Positions 18,722 through 28,258 of a stretch of DNA of 64,000 bases are shown here, piece by piece. Made by a program: the position numbers and the translations under genes. How positions within the stretch are numbered: the stretch's first letter is position 1; each line of letters starts with the position of its first letter. This DNA comes from Rothia dentocariosa ATCC 17931 (GTDB taxonomy: Bacteria > Actinomycetota > Actinomycetes > Actinomycetales > Micrococcaceae). The notes below the pieces were generated by a model. It was not told the origin of the DNA, searched no databases, and worked only from the letters and a program-made list of their open reading frames with translations. Where the stretch lies: the NCBI RefSeq assembly GCF_000164695.2, contig NC_014643.1, positions 558,001 through 622,000 of the forward strand, in the 5' to 3' direction.

Positions 18722-19690
18722 CTAAGCGGCTGGTTCAAGCTGCATCCAATGTTGAATCGTGCGCTTCCACTTGTTCGCCGGCAGCTGAGGATTCAGCGCA
18801 GCCATACCCGTAGCAAACTTAGAAATTTTGACGGGTCGGATGCCCGCGCGCCACAGATACTTATCAGCGATTGAAGGTGCACTGCCAGATTTCGTTTCGA
18901 TAATCACCGTACCGGGTGCAGTATATTCGGTACCGACCTGATACTTGGTTGGTCCTTCACTGCCGTCTGCGGTGTACACGAGCGCGCTTTCTGAAAGCGG
19001 AGTCCAAGTGAGCGAGGTATCAATCGTGAGACGAGAATCTACCGGATTCTGCTCGGACTGGGGCAGATATACAGTCGTACGACGGTACCCGGTACGAACA
19101 ACCGGCTCCAGGTCATCTACAGACGCATCCGTCAGCTGTTCAAGCGCGGTAGCTACATATTCCTTGCCTTCTGCAGTGAGCATGTCACGGTTTTCGATAG
19201 AGTACGGAATACGTTCCTTGACCGTGAATTCACGAGCCCCTTCAGTCTTGACTTCCAAGAAGCTCAGGTCAGAATCCAGATAGCTGCGAGTACGTACCTT
19301 GAACCGGTTACGGCTGCCGATGGCGGAAGCCTTATAGCTCACCAGGTCAGGGGTGTCGAAGTATACAGAGTCATAGGCGAATTCACGCTGACCGTCGATT
19401 TCTAGGACGGCCGCCTCGTCGGCGGGAAGTTCAGCTAGGATAGATGCCGCATAATCTGCGTCCACAATGTATTTGCGGTCCACACGGGTCTGCATAGCGG
19501 CTTTTTCGTTGAGTTCATCGAGGCTGATGCTCTGCCAATAGGTTGGCACGATAGACATGGTACTTTCCTCTCGGTGCCCGCTTCGGTGAGAAGACGGAGT
19601 ATTATCTACCGCAGGGGTGTGCGTAGATTCCAAAGTCTGTGCGGCGCCACCCTGAAACGGGGTGTACGGCTGAGGTGCTTGGGGACTCAT
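18722..19690 (-). CDS. VTC-domain (polyphosphate polymerase-like) protein, about 322 aa
   Basis: The core from about residue 50 resembles the tunnel-shaped VTC domain: RVDRKYIVD near the start, then strands ending in RFKVRTRSY, FLEVKTEG and VIIETKSGS, with the basic and acidic residues expected for nucleotide and polyphosphate binding. Yeast VTC makes polyphosphate; many bacterial members pair with DUF4956. Two starts have good Shine-Dalgarnos: MSPQAPQ at 19690 and MSIVPTYW at 19558; the extra 44 residues are low-complexity. It follows DUF4956 by about 60 bases. Confidence 0.82.
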   Translation of the reverse strand: MSPQAPQPYTPFQGGAAQTLESTHTPAVDNTPSSHRSGHREESTMSIVPTYWQSISLDELNEKAAMQTRVDRKYIVDADYAASILAELPADEAAVLEIDGQREFAYDSVYFDTPDLVSYKASAIGSRNRFKVRTRSYLDSDLSFLEVKTEGAREFTVKERIPYSIENRDMLTAEGKEYVATALEQLTDASVDDLEPVVRTGYRRTTVYLPQSEQNPVDSRLTIDTSLTWTPLSESALVYTADGSEGPTKYQVGTEYTAPGTVIIETKSGSAPSIADKYLWRAGIRPVKISKFATGMAALNPQLPANKWKRTIQHWMQLEPAA

Positions 19691-19753
19691 GGTAGGTCCT
19701 TTCAACGTGTGAGTTTTTAGGTGTAGTTTTAGGCGATATCTGCGAGATAAAGC

Positions 19754-20350
19754 CTAGGAAGCGTAGTATTCGTAATTCGCGTTAAGGTGTTCTTGGAGTT
19801 GGGGAAGCTCTTTGTAGGTGATGGTCACCTGTGTGGTGTCGTTGAGCAGGTCAAGCTCCAGGATCTTAGCGGAGACGACCTCGTACCCGAGGCGCGATTC
19901 CAGATAGGCTTTCAGGGTTCCTTCGTCGCTGATAGCGCGATCCACCGTGACGGTTTGGGTGCGCGGCTGGTTTTTCGCTTCAAAGATCGGTGAATCCAGT
20001 AGTGCGATGATTCCGACCAGTACCACCATGAGGATGAAGGCGATATATGGCGGGTCAAGCCGCACGCCGGAGATCAAACCTAGGGCGAGAGATACGAAGT
20101 AGTACCCGACCTCACGCTGGCTTAGGGAGGTAGACCGCAGGCGGATAATGGAAAGAACGCCGAAGAGTCCTAGACCCATAGCGCCTGCGGTACTTCCGGC
20201 ATGTGCCAGGGCGACCGTTACGGTGAAAACACCGGCGTTGATAACCGCGTATGAAATCATGAGTTCACGGGTCTTATGACGAATCATGTACAGGGTGCAG
20301 AGCGTGCCAATTGCTACTAGGTCTGCCAGTCCCATCATCAAGATATCCAT
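19754..20350 (-). CDS. DUF4956 membrane protein, 198 aa
   Basis: Four hydrophobic segments occupy residues 1-120 with the conserved FGVLSIIRLRS loop. A soluble C-terminal domain of about 75 residues follows, resembling those of MgtC-like or DUF4956 proteins. GGAGA precedes the ATG. It is the first gene of a minus-strand cluster with VTC and two Cthe_2159-like lipoproteins, a combination known in other Gram-positive bacteria without assigned function. It may be the membrane channel or anchor for the VTC partner. Confidence 0.82.
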   Translation of the reverse strand: MDILMMGLADLVAIGTLCTLYMIRHKTRELMISYAVINAGVFTVTVALAHAGSTAGAMGLGLFGVLSIIRLRSTSLSQREVGYYFVSLALGLISGVRLDPPYIAFILMVVLVGIIALLDSPIFEAKNQPRTQTVTVDRAISDEGTLKAYLESRLGYEVVSAKILELDLLNDTTQVTITYKELPQLQEHLNANYEYYAS

Positions 20351-20741
20351 TGGACTCTCCGTTCCGTTTTGTGTGCCGTTATGTTCTTGTATTTCTAGGT
20401 TCGCGCCCGTTCCTGTGTTCTTCCTGTGTCTGTCTTAACTTGTAGTTATGTATTTCGTGCATATCTAAAAGTTCCCCGCGATTGCAGGGGATACGGCGAG
20501 GGAAACGCTGACCAAATACCCAAAAATATGGTGCTAAATCATAAAAATTCAGAATTTGCATATACGAGTCTTATGGCATATCTCTAAGGACTTTGAGAAT
20601 GCGCAAAATTCACATTCTGATCGAAAAAGCCTCATGCGTAAATCCTCATTGGTACTTTTTTCGACCGTTATTACCGTCATGAAGACTCTTACCTCTCAGC
20701 GAGTTTTTCGTGGAGGCTATTTTCTGAGGTTTAAACAGCGA
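20351..20741. promoter_or_regulatory. Gene-free gap upstream of the DUF4956 cluster
   Basis: About 390 bases with no coding-like frame. The section 20500-20680 is AT-rich and should contain the promoter of the minus-strand cluster. No clear operator was found. Confidence 0.3.
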
Positions 20742-20777
20742 AATCCCCCGTTCCTCAATCATGAGGAACGGGGGATT
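20742..20777. terminator. Terminator of the sortase-substrate gene
   Basis: A perfect 16-bp stem with a 4-base loop (20742-20757, 20762-20777), directly after the end of the minus-strand gene at 20840. The T-run is weak on both sides. Confidence 0.65.
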
Positions 20778-20839
20778 CTATGTAGCCTCCGGCAGCTTCT
20801 AGAGTCTAGAGCCGCCCCGAGGACTTGATCATCTAATCT

Positions 20840-21850
20840 TTAGGCACGCTTGCGCTTACGCAGAGCGGCTACGGTTGCACCGCCCACGCCCAGAGCAACC
20901 ATACCCAGACCTGCTACGGTCAGAGCACCGTTTGCACCGGTATTAGCCAGCTTGCCGTTGCTGTTCGAGGAAGCGTTGTTGGAGCCGCCGTTGTTATCCG
21001 AGACGTAACCTGCGCCGCCGTTACCGTTGGATGCGGTACCATGCTCGCCATTGCCGCCGTTGCTTTCGCAAGCCACGCCATCATGGTCGCTGTCGAGGTG
21101 ATCGGCATATGCAGCGTCATTGCGCTGGATGTCCTTGAAACCTGCTTCGTTAGCCTCTTTACAGGTAGCAAACTGGTGAGTTTCGGAACCGTTGGTTACC
21201 TGGGCGGTCTCGGTTGCGGCAGCAGATGGGGTGCTTGTAGCCTCAGCAGTGGTGGATGCGCTCGGAGTTGAAGCAGGAGTGGTTGCTTCAGGAGTCGATG
21301 AGGGAGTCACAGTCGGCGTAGATGAGGGAGTGCTACCGCCACCTACGGCGCCCATACCGCCCTGGCCACCTTCACCGGGAAGAGAACCACTCTTCTCAGA
21401 AGCCACGACCTTGACCTTTACAGTCTCGCTGCGCCGCACATCGCCAGCCTTTTTGCCGGTCAGAACGGTAATTTCAACATAGTCACGTTCTGCATAGGCA
21501 GCATTCCACTTGATGTTGCCGGAGACATAGCCCTGCGCGTCTGCATCATAGGTACCCACGATGGAACCTTCATGGTCTTTAAGCACCAGAGTGGACCCAG
21601 CAGAACCATCTTCGGTTGTATAGCCGGAACCTTGGAAGGTCAACTCCTGACCTTCTTTCCATTCATTGGGGAAAGAAATCTTAGCTTTATCACTGTGAGA
21701 GTGTTCCGAATTTCCCGGAACAGAAGTAGATACAGAATTACCGGGAAGGGAATTAGTGGCAAATGCTGCCGGAATGGTAGTAAAACCGCCTACCAATCCG
21801 CAGCTCAGAGCTGCAACGGCACCGAAAGTAGCAATTTTTTTAGTTCTCAT
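20840..21850 (-). CDS. Sortase-anchored surface protein with Excalibur domain, 336 aa
   Basis: A signal peptide ends near AFA (residue 31). A beta-rich domain (about 55-150) is followed by a Ser/Thr/Pro stalk. An Excalibur calcium-binding domain (FATCKEANEAGF to DSDHDGVACE) and a Gly/Asn-rich linker come next. The C-terminus is a sorting signal: LANTG at 301-305, a hydrophobic helix and RKRKRA. LANTG is a variant of LPXTG, so it is probably wall-linked by a class E or similar sortase. No sortase gene lies in this window. Confidence 0.87.
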   Translation of the reverse strand: MRTKKIATFGAVAALSCGLVGGFTTIPAAFATNSLPGNSVSTSVPGNSEHSHSDKAKISFPNEWKEGQELTFQGSGYTTEDGSAGSTLVLKDHEGSIVGTYDADAQGYVSGNIKWNAAYAERDYVEITVLTGKKAGDVRRSETVKVKVVASEKSGSLPGEGGQGGMGAVGGGSTPSSTPTVTPSSTPEATTPASTPSASTTAEATSTPSAAATETAQVTNGSETHQFATCKEANEAGFKDIQRNDAAYADHLDSDHDGVACESNGGNGEHGTASNGNGGAGYVSDNNGGSNNASSNSNGKLANTGANGALTVAGLGMVALGVGGATVAALRKRKRA

Positions 21851-22103
21851 GCTTTATATACTACCCTCTCAAAACCCTGCCTTCGCCTCTATGACGCGGT
21901 TTGAGCGGATTTTTTAAAGAGAAATTATTAACACAGGTATTTTTGATAGATGTACTATTCCCATAAACTTTAAATATCATCTTGAGGTTTTAACTTTAAT
22001 GTTATTGCAGGCACCTTAATTTCTTTCAAAAAAAAGACTCTTAATAGTGAAAATCGGTATTTCCAACGCCTTTTTTCTTTTGAGCAGCCTGCGGATTAGC
22101 AGG

Positions 22104-23072
22104 TTAGATATCGAGGCGATCCAGCATTTCTTCCAGTGCCTCCCCCACGCCTGTGCGCCACAAATAGGTGACGCGCGCATCCGCACGTCCGGGACCGCCA
22201 TTCATAACCCCCACGGGTTTATCCGCACGCAGGGCATCAAGCACAATCTTGTAGCTGCTCATAACCGCGACCGAAGAACCCACCACCAGCACACCCGAAG
22301 AATCCGCGAGCATCTGCTGCTGGCGAGCCTTCCGGTCGGCAGGCACGGATTCACCAAAATAGACAACATCCGGTTTGAGTTTCGTCGAGCCGCAAGCCGT
22401 GCATCCCACCATCTGGAAGCTGCGAATATAGTCGTTGTCGAGCTCAACATCGCCGTCAGGATTAACCTGCAATTCGGTACTTTCGAGACGCTCCAGATAC
22501 CCCGGATTTGCCGCATCCAGGCGGACATCCAGGCTCTCACGCGACTCGCGCATTCCGCAGTCCAGGCACAGAATCGAAGATAGATCGCCGTGCAGTGCCA
22601 GCACATTCTTGCTTCCGGCACTCACGTGCAGACCATCAACATTTTGGGTAATCAGGCCGTTCACCGCACCCGCATGCTCAAGTTCGGCGAGCGCATAGTG
22701 GGCTCGATTCGGGGATGCGCGGCGCATGCGCCTCCACCCTACGTAAGACCGAGCCCAGTAGCGTTGTCGGGCGGCGGCGTCGTAACGGAATTCTTGGTAG
22801 GTCATGGGCCGGTGGTCTAAGAGCGCTCCGGAGGGTCCGCGGTAGTCGGGAATACCGGATTCGGTACTGACCCCGGCGCCGGTAAGCGCCAGAACGCCGC
22901 CGATGCGGAGCATTTTTTCGATGCCCTCGGCGGCGTATTGAGGGTCGTGCGGGGTGACGGTTTCGGTGACGACTCGTTCAATGGAGCGAATGGCGGCGCG
23001 ATGCGCGGAGGCGATGAGTGTGCTTTTCTCGCCCGCGTCTGCGAAGTTCTGCGTATCGGTCCATTTTTCCAT
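22104..23072 (-). CDS. Sir2-family NAD-dependent protein deacylase, 322 aa
   Basis: All sirtuin landmarks are present: GAGVSTESGIPDYRG (65-79), TQNVDGLH (142-149), the catalytic His161 in LHGDL, two zinc pairs (Cys169/Cys172 and Cys224/Cys227), and the GSS NAD-binding motif near 275. It removes acyl groups from protein lysines using NAD. The N-terminal 50 residues are an extension relative to CobB. It is monocistronic and divergent from the PadR gene. Confidence 0.93.
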   Translation of the reverse strand: MEKWTDTQNFADAGEKSTLIASAHRAAIRSIERVVTETVTPHDPQYAAEGIEKMLRIGGVLALTGAGVSTESGIPDYRGPSGALLDHRPMTYQEFRYDAAARQRYWARSYVGWRRMRRASPNRAHYALAELEHAGAVNGLITQNVDGLHVSAGSKNVLALHGDLSSILCLDCGMRESRESLDVRLDAANPGYLERLESTELQVNPDGDVELDNDYIRSFQMVGCTACGSTKLKPDVVYFGESVPADRKARQQQMLADSSGVLVVGSSVAVMSSYKIVLDALRADKPVGVMNGGPGRADARVTYLWRTGVGEALEEMLDRLDI

Positions 23073-23222
23073 GTGTCTAGTGTATGTCGGGGATGTTTCT
23101 CTCCCCAGTTAGGGACGGGCAACCTACTCCCCTGCCTGGGTTCTCTTGATCACAAAATCCTATATGCAAGACTAGTATTACTGATAGTATTATTAGCAAC
23201 AGCAATAGTGAAAGGAAGCATC

Positions 23223-23759
23223 ATGGCAACCCCAACTATCGACGCTATGATCCTGGGGGCTCTTCATGAGCACCCGATGAGCGCCTACGAAATGAACAAA
23301 ATGATGGACCAGCGCGGAGTACGCAGTTGGGCGCGCATCAGCTCACCCTCCGTATACCGCAACCTGGTGCAGCTCTACAAGCAGGGATATGTGGAGAGCA
23401 CCACCGTCAAAGACAGTGCTATGCCTGAGCGCACGGTCTACTCCATTACTCTCGAAGGCAAGGAACGTCTTCACGAGCTTCTCTACGATATTGCCTCCAG
23501 CCCGGCGCGCGTAGACTTCAATTTCGTCTCCGTCATCGCGAATATCCGTATGGTGGATGAAAAGATGGGGCACGAGCTGTTGCAATCTATTGCCGATACC
23601 TACAGCGAGTGGGCAGATCGGCTGGAACAGGCTGCCGCATCCATCGACGACCAGATAGAGGCGAAGGCAACCCTAGAGCTGTGCTCCGACACCTACCGAC
23701 TCATTGCGGACTGGGCACGCAAATTCGAGAAGGATTTCTATCAGAATCGCAAGAAGTAA
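23223..23759 (+). CDS. PadR-family transcriptional regulator, 178 aa
   Basis: The N-terminal winged helix begins IDAMILGALHEHPMSAYEMNKMM and continues to SVYRNLVQLYKQGYVES, the usual PadR arrangement. The C-terminal half is helical and probably dimerises, as in the PadR-s2 group. The start ATG follows AAAGGAAG; the frame open from 22938 is antisense to the sirtuin. The direct repeat TAGTATTA near 23174-23194 in the promoter could be an operator. The target gene is not obvious. Confidence 0.87.
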   Translation: MATPTIDAMILGALHEHPMSAYEMNKMMDQRGVRSWARISSPSVYRNLVQLYKQGYVESTTVKDSAMPERTVYSITLEGKERLHELLYDIASSPARVDFNFVSVIANIRMVDEKMGHELLQSIADTYSEWADRLEQAAASIDDQIEAKATLELCSDTYRLIADWARKFEKDFYQNRKK

Positions 23760-23791
23760 GAGCTGATTCCGCGCGCTAAAGACTGAGTTCT

Positions 23792-23812
23792 GGGAGCATA
23801 AACTATGCTCCC
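23792..23812 (+). terminator. Short hairpin after the PadR gene
   Basis: GGGAGCATA/TATGCTCCC with a 3-base loop, 33 bases after the stop. No T-run follows, so termination is uncertain. Confidence 0.45.
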
Positions 23813-23853
23813 GCCTCGGGCAAAGATAAAAACACAGCTCGGCACGAAACCTT

Positions 23854-23869
23854 ATGAATTATGTTTCAT
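23854..23869. promoter_or_regulatory. Candidate operator before the quinone oxidoreductase-like gene
   Basis: ATGAA/TTCAT inverted arms around a 6-base spacer, inside a broader imperfect dyad from ACCTT to AGGT (23849-23876). It lies about 80 bases before the oxidoreductase start. The adjacent HxlR-type regulator is a plausible binder, by analogy with QorR/YodB sites; this is inference. Confidence 0.35.
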
Positions 23870-23949
23870 CCATAGGTATGACGTGGTTTCCTCGGAGTAA
23901 CTAGCCCTCCTTGAAAGTGTCTGTAGGGCGAGCAAGTAGAATGATTTTT

Positions 23950-24954
23950 ATGTCAAACACTATGAAAACAATTGCTATGCTACGTTCCCTACCAATTTCT
24001 GATCCAGAAGCGCTCATTGAGGCTGAAATACCCATCCCTGTTCCGGGCGCCCAGGATCTCCTGGTTCGAGTGAAAGCTGTCTCTATCAACCCCGTGGATG
24101 TCAAGGTACGCACGGGTGCAGGAGTTCAGCAAGATCCTAAAATTCTTGGTTGGGATGCGGCAGGTATCGTCGAGTCCGTAGGGGAAAATGTGTCTGGTTT
24201 TGTCCCTGGCGATGAGGTTTATTACGCTGGTGATCTCACACGCCCAGGTTCAAACGCAGAATATCAGACGGTAGATTACCGTATTGTCGCTAAGAAACCT
24301 GCATCGCTGGGATTCACGGAAGCGGCCGCCATTCCACTTACCGCAATCACTGCATGGGAAACACTCTTTGATCACATGGGTCTCACCAAAGATACTTCGG
24401 GTAATCTTTTGGTGATTGGAGGGGCAGGCGGAGTCGGTTCTATGGTGATCCAGTTTGCAAAAGCACGAACTTCTCTTCGCGTAATTGCATCAGCCTCACG
24501 CCGAGAATCCGCTGAATGGTGCAAGAAGCTGGGAGCGGATGACGTTGTGGATCACAGCAAAGATTTGGGGCAGCAAGTTCAGGATCTTGGCGGCGCCGAC
24601 TACGTTTTCTCTGCATACACTGAGCATCGTGAAGAGGATATTGCCTCTGCCATGAATCCGCAGAGCCAATTAGTTTTTATTGACGATCCTCAGACTCTTA
24701 ACATTGGCGCTTTTAAACCTAAGTCGATCTCTGTGACGCCAGAATTTATGTTCACTCGTTCCATGTTTGCAACAGAGGATATAGCGTATCAGTCTGATCT
24801 GCTGAGGCAAGTAGCTGACATGATTGACTCGGGACAGATTATGGGTACTCTCACCGAGACCTTAACAGGACTTAGTGTTGAGTCTTTCCGTGAGGGGCAT
24901 CAGAAAGTTGAAAGTTCCCATATGATCGGAAAACTCGTCATCTCTTATTCTTAA
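23950..24954 (+). CDS. Zinc-binding-dehydrogenase-family quinone oxidoreductase-like enzyme, 334 aa
   Basis: A medium-chain dehydrogenase/reductase: an N-terminal GroES-like domain (SINPVDVKVR, GWDAAGIVESVG, PGDEVYYAG) and a Rossmann domain with GGAGGVGS at 157-164. The zinc ligands of true alcohol dehydrogenases are missing, so it should be a NADPH-dependent quinone or enone reductase. The start is one of several near Mets; MSNTMK is chosen by likeness to relatives. It converges on an HxlR-family regulator gene, as expected for a quinone-response pair. Confidence 0.85.
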   Translation: MSNTMKTIAMLRSLPISDPEALIEAEIPIPVPGAQDLLVRVKAVSINPVDVKVRTGAGVQQDPKILGWDAAGIVESVGENVSGFVPGDEVYYAGDLTRPGSNAEYQTVDYRIVAKKPASLGFTEAAAIPLTAITAWETLFDHMGLTKDTSGNLLVIGGAGGVGSMVIQFAKARTSLRVIASASRRESAEWCKKLGADDVVDHSKDLGQQVQDLGGADYVFSAYTEHREEDIASAMNPQSQLVFIDDPQTLNIGAFKPKSISVTPEFMFTRSMFATEDIAYQSDLLRQVADMIDSGQIMGTLTETLTGLSVESFREGHQKVESSHMIGKLVISYS

Positions 24955-24966
24955 ACTCCCGTCAAC

Positions 24967-25006
24967 ATGAGGAGGGGCTATCGTGCAGACGATAACCCCT
25001 CCTCAT
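24967..25006. terminator. Shared terminator between convergent oxidoreductase and HxlR genes
   Basis: 18-bp arms with one mismatch and a GCAG loop (24967-24984, 24989-25006), placed midway between the two converging genes. Confidence 0.75.
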
Positions 25007-25019
25007 ATATATTCTGCCG

Positions 25020-25412
25020 CTATGTCGTTGTATCGTACACGTCTTGTGCGTCAAGTACTTCTTGTTTATGAGCCTCAGACCATTGGCGAAGAACCCGTAA
25101 AGGCTCAATTAGGGTTTCGCCCAATGGGGTAAGTTTATATTCCACAGTAACGGGTACGGTAGGAAAAATAGTCCTGCTTACCAAACCGTCACGTTCTAGT
25201 GTTCGGAGGTTCTGAGTCAGCACTTTCTGCGTTATGCCGGTGATGCTACGCTTCAACTCTGAAAAACGTTGAGGCCCCTGCTGCAGACGCCCAATAATAA
25301 GTGCACTCCATTTATCCGCGATCCTATCGAGAATATGTCGGCACGGACAGTTCTTATTGTAAACGTCAGCGTTATTCTCACAGCATTTTGAAATATCTAG
25401 AAGCTTATGCAA
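25020..25412 (-). CDS. HxlR (DUF24)-family transcriptional regulator, 130 aa
   Basis: A winged helix of HxlR type: HILDRIADKWSALIIGRL, then RFSELKRSI-GITQKVLTQNLR and DGLVSRTIFPTVPVTVEY. Cysteines at 10, 11, 22 and 24 in the N-terminal arm could sense quinones or disulphide stress, as Cys6 does in YodB and as proposed for QorR. The start and first residues are poorly supported by a Shine-Dalgarno. The convergent oxidoreductase is its likely target. Confidence 0.87.
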   Translation of the reverse strand: MHKLLDISKCCENNADVYNKNCPCRHILDRIADKWSALIIGRLQQGPQRFSELKRSITGITQKVLTQNLRTLERDGLVSRTIFPTVPVTVEYKLTPLGETLIEPLRVLRQWSEAHKQEVLDAQDVYDTTT

Positions 25413-25464
25413 ACAGGCGTATCGGCCCTTAGCTCTGCAAGCACGAACTACTCCGGAAGTGGAA

Positions 25465-25503
25465 AGTTGCAGCGGGAGCGTAATTTACGCTCCCGCTGCA
25501 ACT
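25465..25503 (-). terminator. Terminator of clpB
   Basis: A nearly uninterrupted 19-bp palindrome 28 bases after the clpB stop on the minus strand. GC-rich stem; short T-run. Confidence 0.75.
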
Positions 25504-25530
25504 TAGCATTCTATTTTGCGCTGTGAAGAG

Positions 25531-28128
25531 TTAGTCGTCACGCTTGGAGGTCACTGACAGACCGTCCATTGCAACATCCGGGTTCACATCCACCTCTACG
25601 GTGTCGCCATCGTGGATAGCGCCCGAGAGGATGCCCTTCGCCAGACGGTCGCCGATCTCGCGCTGTACCAGGCGGCGCAGCGGGCGGGCACCGAAGGCCG
25701 GATCGTACCCTGCCAAGCCCAGCCACTCCAGGGCGGCGGGGGTAACATCCAGGGTCAGGCGGCGGTCGGTCAGACGCTTGCCCATGCCCTGAATCTGCAG
25801 GTTCACAATCTGCCCCAGATGCTCGGAAGAGAGCGGCTCAAACATGATGATGTCATCCAGACGGTTCAGGAACTCGGGACGGAACGCCTGGTGAACCACC
25901 TGCATCGCCTTCTCGGTACGCTCCTCAAACGGCATCTCCTGATCGACCAGATACTGGGAACCCAGGTTCGAGGTCAGAATCAGAATCACGTTGCGGAAGT
26001 CCACGGTGCGGCCCTGACCGTCGGTCAGACGACCGTCATCGAGCACCTGCAGCAGAATATCGAAGACCTCGGGGTGGGCCTTCTCAACCTCGTCCAGCAG
26101 CACCACGGAGTAGGGGCGACGGCGCACAGCCTCGGTCAGCTGACCGCCTTCTTCATGCCCCACATATCCGGGAGGCGCACCCACCAGGCGGGAAACGCTG
26201 TGCTTCTCGCCGTACTCACTCATGTCGATGCGCACTAGGGCGTGCTCGTCGTCAAACTGGAACTCCGCCAGAGCCTTCGCAAGTTCGGTCTTACCCACAC
26301 CGGTCGGTCCCAGGAACAGGAAGGAACCAATCGGGCGGTTCGGGTCGGAAATTCCGGCGCGGGCGCGGCGAACCGCATCCGCCACAGCAACCACGGCGGC
26401 TTCCTGACCGATCAGGCGTTCACCGATGCGCTTCTCCATCTCCAGCAGCTTCTCGGATTCGCCCTGAAGCATGCGCCCGGCGGGAATGCCCGTCCAGGAA
26501 GAGATAACCTCGGCAATGTCGTCAGCCGTGACCTCTTCAGAGACCATAGCCTCGCCATGAGCCTCAGTTTCGGCGCGCTGAGCTTCTTCCAGTTCCTTCT
26601 CCTTGGCGGGAATTTCGCCGTAGAGCAGGCGGGATGCATCCGCCAGGTTACCCTCACGCTGTGCTACCTCGGCACGCGAGCGCAGCTCGTCGATTTCGCT
26701 CTTGAGATCGCCCACGCGGTTCAGACCGGCCTTTTCGGCTTCCCAGCGGGCGTTGAGCGCATCCAGCTGTTCTTTCTTATCAGCCATGTCTTTGCGCAGC
26801 GCCGCCAAGCGTTCCTTCGACGCCGGGTCGGTCTCGTTCTTGAGGGCCAGTTCTTCCATAGTCAGACGGTCTACGGCGCGGCGCAGCTGGTCGATTTCCT
26901 CGGGAGCCGAGTCGATCTCCATGCGCAGGCGCGATGCGGCCTCATCCACCAGGTCGATCGCCTTATCGGGCAGCTGACGTGAGGGAATGTACCTATTTGA
27001 AAGAGCTGCGGCGGCGACTAGAGCGGCATCTGAGATTTGCACCTTATGGTGCGCCTCGTAGCGTTCCTTGAGCCCACGCAGAATACCGATGGTGTCATCA
27101 ACACTAGGCTCACCCACGTACACCTGCTGGAAACGACGTTCCAGAGCGGGGTCTTTCTCAATGTTCTCGCGGAACTCGTCGAGCGTGGTAGCGCCAATCA
27201 TGCGCAGCTCGCCGCGCGCCAGCATGGGCTTGAGCATATTGCCCGCATCCATGGAACCTTCGGATGCACCCGCACCAACCACGGTATGCATCTCATCGAT
27301 AAAGGTGACGATCTGACCTTCGGATTTCTTAATTTCTTCGAGCACGGCCTTGAGGCGTTCCTCGAATTCGCCGCGGTATTTAGCGCCCGCAACCATGGAC
27401 CCAAGGTCAAGGCTGATCAGGGTTTTACCGCGCAGGGATTCGGGGACGTCGCCAGAGACCATGCGCTGAGCCAACCCTTCGACCACGGCGGTTTTACCGA
27501 CGCCGGGTTCACCAATGAGCACGGGGTTGTTCTTGGTGCGCCGTGAGAGCACCTGCACCACGCGGCGGATTTCGGAGTCTCGGCCGATCACGGGGTCGAG
27601 CTTGCCTTCGCGGGCGAGCGCGGTCAGGTCGGTACCGTACTTTTCAAGGGCCTGGAAGGTGCCTTCGGGGTCCGGGGTATCCACGGTGCGGTCTCCTCGT
27701 ACTTGGGGAATGGTCTCTTCGATAACTTTGGCAGTTGCGCCCAGGTTTTCAAGTGCGCGAGCGGTATCGCTATCGCCGCTTGCGATACCCAGCAGCAGCA
27801 TTTCGGTGGAGATGTAGGTGTCGCCGAATTTCTGAGCGTGGGTCTGCGCACTCTGAATAGCGGCAAGGGCGCTGCGGCTGAAGTTTGCGTTCTGCACCGA
27901 TGCGCCAGATGCCTTCGGCAGCTTCTTAATCTCTGCGGATGCGGCTTCCGAAATGGCATCAATGTCGAGTCCTGCGGCCTTGAGAACCGCTACGGCAACG
28001 CCTTCTCGTTGATCCATCAGTGCTTTGAGGATGTGCGCAGGTTCGATGCTGGGATTACCCGCTGTCTGCGCGTTCATATTAGCGGCGGAGAGCGCTTCTT
28101 GGCTCTTGGTTGTGAATTTTGCGTCCAT
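25531..28128 (-). CDS. clpB: ATP-dependent chaperone ClpB, 865 aa
   Basis: ClpB (Hsp104) pulls polypeptides out of aggregates together with DnaK. The order is N-terminal Clp repeats (1-145), AAA-1 with GEPGVGKT near 205, a coiled-coil middle domain (about 405-520) and AAA-2 with GPTGVGKT near 605, followed by the C-terminal domain. Length and order match actinobacterial ClpB. A HspR-type inverted repeat lies 60 bases before the start, so heat-shock control is expected. Confidence 0.97.
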   Translation of the reverse strand: MDAKFTTKSQEALSAANMNAQTAGNPSIEPAHILKALMDQREGVAVAVLKAAGLDIDAISEAASAEIKKLPKASGASVQNANFSRSALAAIQSAQTHAQKFGDTYISTEMLLLGIASGDSDTARALENLGATAKVIEETIPQVRGDRTVDTPDPEGTFQALEKYGTDLTALAREGKLDPVIGRDSEIRRVVQVLSRRTKNNPVLIGEPGVGKTAVVEGLAQRMVSGDVPESLRGKTLISLDLGSMVAGAKYRGEFEERLKAVLEEIKKSEGQIVTFIDEMHTVVGAGASEGSMDAGNMLKPMLARGELRMIGATTLDEFRENIEKDPALERRFQQVYVGEPSVDDTIGILRGLKERYEAHHKVQISDAALVAAAALSNRYIPSRQLPDKAIDLVDEAASRLRMEIDSAPEEIDQLRRAVDRLTMEELALKNETDPASKERLAALRKDMADKKEQLDALNARWEAEKAGLNRVGDLKSEIDELRSRAEVAQREGNLADASRLLYGEIPAKEKELEEAQRAETEAHGEAMVSEEVTADDIAEVISSWTGIPAGRMLQGESEKLLEMEKRIGERLIGQEAAVVAVADAVRRARAGISDPNRPIGSFLFLGPTGVGKTELAKALAEFQFDDEHALVRIDMSEYGEKHSVSRLVGAPPGYVGHEEGGQLTEAVRRRPYSVVLLDEVEKAHPEVFDILLQVLDDGRLTDGQGRTVDFRNVILILTSNLGSQYLVDQEMPFEERTEKAMQVVHQAFRPEFLNRLDDIIMFEPLSSEHLGQIVNLQIQGMGKRLTDRRLTLDVTPAALEWLGLAGYDPAFGARPLRRLVQREIGDRLAKGILSGAIHDGDTVEVDVNPDVAMDGLSVTSKRDD

Positions 28129-28187
28129 AAATCTTATCCTTTCGCGTCTTGTGCGGGGCGCATCCTGCGCCTTCTTTTTACAGCTAA

Positions 28188-28208
28188 CTTGAGTCTACTA
28201 CACTCAAT
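28188..28208 (-). promoter_or_regulatory. HAIR element (HspR operator) before clpB
   Basis: CTTGAGT, seven bases, ACTCAAT: one mismatch from the HspR-associated inverted repeat CTTGAGT-N7-ACTCAAG known from Streptomyces and Mycobacterium. It sits 60-80 bases upstream of the clpB start. HspR itself is not in this window. Confidence 0.85.
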
Positions 28209-28258
28209 GTTTGGATGCAAGGGGCTACTGCCGATTTTCGGGACCAAAATTCAGCACT

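Noticed and set aside
26242..26982. Plus-strand open frame of 246 codons
   Set aside because: Antisense to clpB; composition is that of a shadow frame.
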